In this document: positions 60,455 through 64,000 of the stretch, piece by piece
Numbering within the stretch: the stretch's first letter is position 1
How the letters are laid out: every line of letters starts with the position of its first letter
Assembly (NCBI GenBank): GCA_038030265.1
Contig: CM075937.1
Coordinates: 9,300,001-9,364,000 of the forward strand
Source of the DNA: Corythucha ciliata
Taxonomy: Eukaryota > Arthropoda > Insecta > Hemiptera > Tingidae
Length of the DNA stretch: 64,000 nt
Direction of reading: 5' to 3'
Notes under the pieces: generated by a model
Databases searched by the model: none
Told to the model about the DNA's origin: nothing
Seen by the model: the letters and a program-made list of their open reading frames with translations, nothing else
Translations under genes and position numbers: made by a program

Positions 60455-62281
60455 CAGGAGCGTAGCCAGCCCGTGATCAAGGGGTGGGCAGCCAGCCCGG
60501 TACAGATCCAGAGTTTGGGGGGGGGGAGCGCACGTGTAGAGAAAAAGTGCTCGTTCGCGGATGAAATCCACGAAAAGGACATTTTGCGGCTAGTAATCTG
60601 GGAAAACACCCATTCACGGCTAGAATTGAGAAATAGCGTTGCTTCACATTAAGTTTGAGAAATAAATCTCATTATTCGCGGTTGAAATTGAGAAAACACG
60701 CCAATTTGCGGTTTCGCGATCCAAAGTCCGGGCCGAAATTAAAAAAAAACGCTAATTCACGGATTACAGTGCTCTTTTCACAGCTAAAATTGACATAAAA
60801 AGATTGATCGTTCAATGTAGAATTGAGAAAAATCGCTCATTTGCGGCTAAAATTGAGGATAAATGCCGATTCACATCTAAAATTGAGAAATGGAGCTCAT
60901 TCACGCAGGAAAAATTGAGAGAAGGCACCAGTTCGTGGTTTCTCAAACCAATATCTCGGTGAACATTGCGAAAAAGTGCTATACATGTATGTAGCAAGTT
61001 TGTGGGTACAATCGAGAAAAAGCGCGACCTAGCGCATACATTTTTGAAAAAGTTTTCAAAAATTTCGAGGTTCGCGATGCAACGTCCGGATCAAAATTAA
61101 TGAAATTCGCTAACATGCGGATTATGTGGACCATTTCACTGCTGAAATTGCTCAAAAAATTGGTCAAGGCAGAATTGAGATTAAAGCACTAATTTGCGGC
61201 TAAAATTGAGGGAAAACGAATTGGCAAAATTATTGTCACCGTTTGTTGTTGATTGGTGGAATTGTCGTGGCTAAAATTGAGAAATAGGGTTCATTCACAG
61301 GGTTAATTTGAGGAGAAACTGCTCTTTTGCGGCTGAAATTGACAGAACGCACCTATTCGCGGTTTTTAGGAGATGCCCAGTGCTGGCCGTGATAAATGCG
61401 TTATTTCACGGTTTTTGAGACCTTTTTACGGCTAAAATAAAGAAAATGGGCTAGTTCGAGGTAGAAATTAGAAAAACCACGCAGTTTCAGCTAAAATTAA
61501 GGAAAAACGTCAATTCGAGGTTACAAATAGTGCTCATTCACGAGTAAAAAAGGGGGGGATTCTGCGCAACTCCTCTTGAGGAAAAACTGGGGATCCGCGC
61601 CTGTGGGCAGCTTCACTGACGAAAATAACGGATGCATCAATCATTGCCTTTTTGCAGGCCTATAACAGTATCTGGAAGTTGGAACCGCGTCAATTCACGG
61701 TCATCAGAGACTAAATTTGCACAGAAACTGCCACTATCCGTCAAAAAACAAATATCTGCTGAAAAACTGTCGTTTGAAGCCTTCTATTTCGGATTTTATG
61801 TCGAAAAACTGAAACTCCTCTCACCCCCCCCCCCCGAAAAGTGTTACTTTTGGAGCTAAACTTTAGATTTTAGACCTGAGAGGGTAAATAGGGCTGGCAG
61901 TTTCTCTCCCACCATATGTCTGTAAGGCACAGCGGTCAAAACATCGTTTGAGCTAACCCAAACACACGAAATTGCTGTCGAACCTTGCGAAAATGGGATT
62001 TTAGTGCGAAAAAATCAGCAAAATCGGTTTCCAAGTTAAGCCAACCCTCAAAATCGGTTTGTCAGCAACCGATGAGCGAAAATGTGTTGTTTTTTTTAGT
62101 GAGAACAATCCCCAAAATTTGTGTTATGGAGCGAAATACAATAAATTTATGTTTCTACTAGCCAGATCAGGGAAAATGTTTTTGGAATTTTGGGGGTGGG
62201 CAGCTGCCCCACGAAATCTGCGTTTTTGTTTCTAGGGGAGGGCAACTGCCCACCCCTGGCCCCCCGCTGGCTACGCCCATG
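60455..62281. mobile_element. hAT-like element with 8-bp target duplication, filled with ~30-bp repeats
   Basis: The flanks AAAGCCAC at 60447-60454 and 62282-62289 are an exact 8-bp duplication. The left end CAGGAGCGTAGCCAG and right end CTGGCTACGCCCATG are inverted repeats with two mismatches, followed on both sides by a GGGGTGGGCAG-type block. The interior 60540-61540 is forward ~30-bp repeats. No transposase. Positions 61560-62150 are unassigned AT-rich sequence with a C-run. Confidence 0.87.
60540..61540 (+). repeat. ~30-bp repeat block, forward
   Basis: About 33 forward units of the ~30-bp family in the hAT-like element. The sub-pattern TCGCGGTTT...CGATCCAAAGTCCGGG (60700-60740) recurs as TTCGAGGTTCGCGATGCAACGTCCGG (61050-61085), suggesting a higher-order unit of about 350 bp. 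Confidence 0.7.
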
Positions 62282-62289
62282 AAAGCCAC

Positions 62290-64000
62290 CCGAAACCTTC
62301 GGGCGGGAATCTTGATGATTCGGACAAAAATTAACCTTTGACCGAAGCTTCGAGCGGAGTGAGATGCTCGTTCGGGCCACTCGTAAACCGTGTATCGGCT
62401 TGACAGGGGCTGTCCAGGAATTTTCGGTTCATAAATTCGTCATTCGGGTGAAAGTCTACCGAAAGCCCGCCGATAAGCCCTTCGGTTGGTCAGACAATGG
62501 CTTCGGTTCACCTCTTTTTCCTCAGTGCTCCCTCCCCCTCACCCTTTCCAGCAACAACACCTTCAGTCAAGGCTGTGAGCCAAAAGCAACTTGAGTTTGT
62601 TTACAATAGCTTTTATGCCATCATAGCTCACCTTTTAAATTACCAATTTGATTACCTAATCATTTAACAGTTAATAGAATGAAATTGTTTAACGAACGTC
62701 TTTTATAACGCATCCTATTGATTCTAAACCAGTCGCGACTATCGAATTTTTTTCTGTAATAAGTTTCACCTGTTGTTCTCCACTGGTATGCGTCACTTGC
62801 TTTTATAAAGAGGTCCGCGACCTTTTCCATGTCACCGACGACCAGACTGTTGTGATTTGAGTGAGGGTGGGTGGGTTCAGGGTTGGTTGATGTTTGGGGT
62901 GGGGGGGGGGGGGGGATGATCGATAACCGGTAAACCGATCCTACTATTTGTCAGCCTGCGTGGGTCTGTCTATAAAGAGCAAATTAGAGTTTCGTCCGAA
63001 TCAAATTGAAATGACAAAAAAAAAGAGTGTTTTTAAGTGAATTGGTGACCTTCCACCTCGTTTCCCCAAGTACATTCTCTATTTGCATGACAAAAAAAGA
63101 CGGTAAACGCGAATTATCTTCTTTATTTGTGTAAACAACGCTAAAAGGTAGAAAATAGAGATGAGCAGAGCGGCGGAGGAAGTGTCACCAATGTCTCCAT
63201 TTTTTAGTAATAAAAATTATCTTGAAAGCGAGGCCGCTCCCTTCTAAAAAAAAAAAAAAAAAAAAAAGTGATGAGAGGCGGGGTGGAATGTTAGACAAAC
63301 AATAATAGTAATTGTCAATTAAATAGGGCGTTTTCAAGAGGCCTTTTAAATGAATTTGTTAGTGGAGCAGGTCGTGGCCGGTCGTCGGGTTGTGATCATC
63401 GATCGACGCGGGATAGGAAATTCCTTGTAGGGTTTCCACGTAATTAAGTCCATACCTGGACGTTATTTCCAAGGTAGGGATTGCACATCCGGTTTTTTGG
63501 CGATAATTTTACAACCAAGAGAGCTGTGGAGGGGTGGGGGGTGTAAACGTAAGGGCCCTGAGTGGGCTAGTAGAGGTGTTTAGTTATAGGGCAATACAAT
63601 GAAAGGGGGGGTCCACCCGCCCCCAGAGCACTTTTTTTTTTTTCTTGCCAAGTCTCCTGATGCGCGAATACTATTGCGCCAGAGCACTTCTTGCCTGTCA
63701 TTGGACAAACCACGGATCGCCTGATCCTGTAGACAGTTAACTTTTTTTCTCTTGTGCCTTCGGAAAGGAAGAGGAAAGGAAAGGAAAGAAAGAAAAAAGA
63801 TCGACCGAACCCGACCGGGAGAGCTTGAGGTTGAGACTTGAGAGTGCTAAAGAACCCGGAGGATTTCGTTCCCTCCTCAAAGAGGCAAAAAAAAAAAAAA
63901 AATACATTTTTCCCTATACTTCAGCGAAAATCCCCAGTGGGAAGTACCGTATCACCCGGTACCCCTCACCCACCCCCACCCCTTTCGCGTTACCACCTCC
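62290..64000. other. No recognisable gene; low-complexity tracts
   Basis: No coding frame with a known domain was found. Simple tracts occur: G-run at 62895-62916, A-run at 63247-63267, GGAAA-rich purine run at 63763-63800 and A-run at 63888-63901. The rest looks like unique intergenic or intronic sequence, possibly of the next host gene. Confidence 0.4.

Noticed and set aside
62364..62594. 76-codon frame after the last hAT-like element
   Set aside because: No recognised motif and no splice or repeat support; length is within chance for this composition.

Overview
This is a eukaryotic nuclear window, most likely from an arthropod or another invertebrate. It has one host gene with GT-AG introns, and dense metazoan-type transposable elements: LINEs, BEL/Pao and Gypsy LTR elements, piggyBac, hAT-like and TA-flanked DNA transposons. 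Nothing prokaryotic was seen. The species cannot be fixed from sequence alone.

The host gene is an animal type I fatty acid synthase (FASN) on the + strand, ATG at 11917 and stop at 38997-38999. I resolve 21 coding exons. All intron phases agree and the total is 2,417 codons plus stop, the usual length for an animal FAS. The domain order is KS, MAT, DH, pseudo-methyltransferase/pseudo-KR, ER, KR, ACP, TE, and the catalytic residues I looked for are present in KS, MAT, DH, KR, ACP and TE. Most introns are 41-99 nt. Only two are long: intron 7 (1,547 nt), which holds one hAT-like element, and intron 12 (16,980 nt), which holds a pile of mobile DNA.

The rest is transposon-derived. Positions 1-4,471: short-period repeat arrays, a 139-bp MITE and a 5'-truncated LINE. 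4,472-9,080: a piggyBac-like TTAA-flanked unit enclosing a decayed LINE. 9,250-11,900: repeat arrays, about 1 kb of apparently unique sequence that may hold the FASN 5' regulatory region, and a reverse transcriptase fragment. Intron 12: a GC-rich unit with a pol III promoter, a ~1.4-kb inverted-repeat element, a 30-bp tandem array made of RFX X-box motifs, a broken piggyBac, and a BEL/Pao element whose 3' end is inverted and whose body is interrupted by a palindromic element carrying a mariner-type transposase fragment. 40,257-47,533: a Jockey-like LINE with an 11-bp target duplication, its 3' UTR invaded by a palindromic element that is itself invaded by an hAT-like element. 50,000-57,000: an integrase-like gene split by a complete LINE and by a TA-flanked DNA element. 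57,200-60,130: a Gypsy pol fragment. 60,455-62,281: another hAT-like element. 62,290-64,000: no recognisable gene.

The most unusual pattern is a highly diverged tandem repeat of about 30 bp that covers roughly 11 kb in at least 13 blocks on both strands. Blocks fill the interiors of three hAT-like elements and of an unrelated TA-flanked element, so transposons seem to be carrying the satellite. Other arrays here (about 22, 31, 34, 38 and 50 bp periods) have the same decayed look, and the 31-bp one appears related to the 30-bp family.
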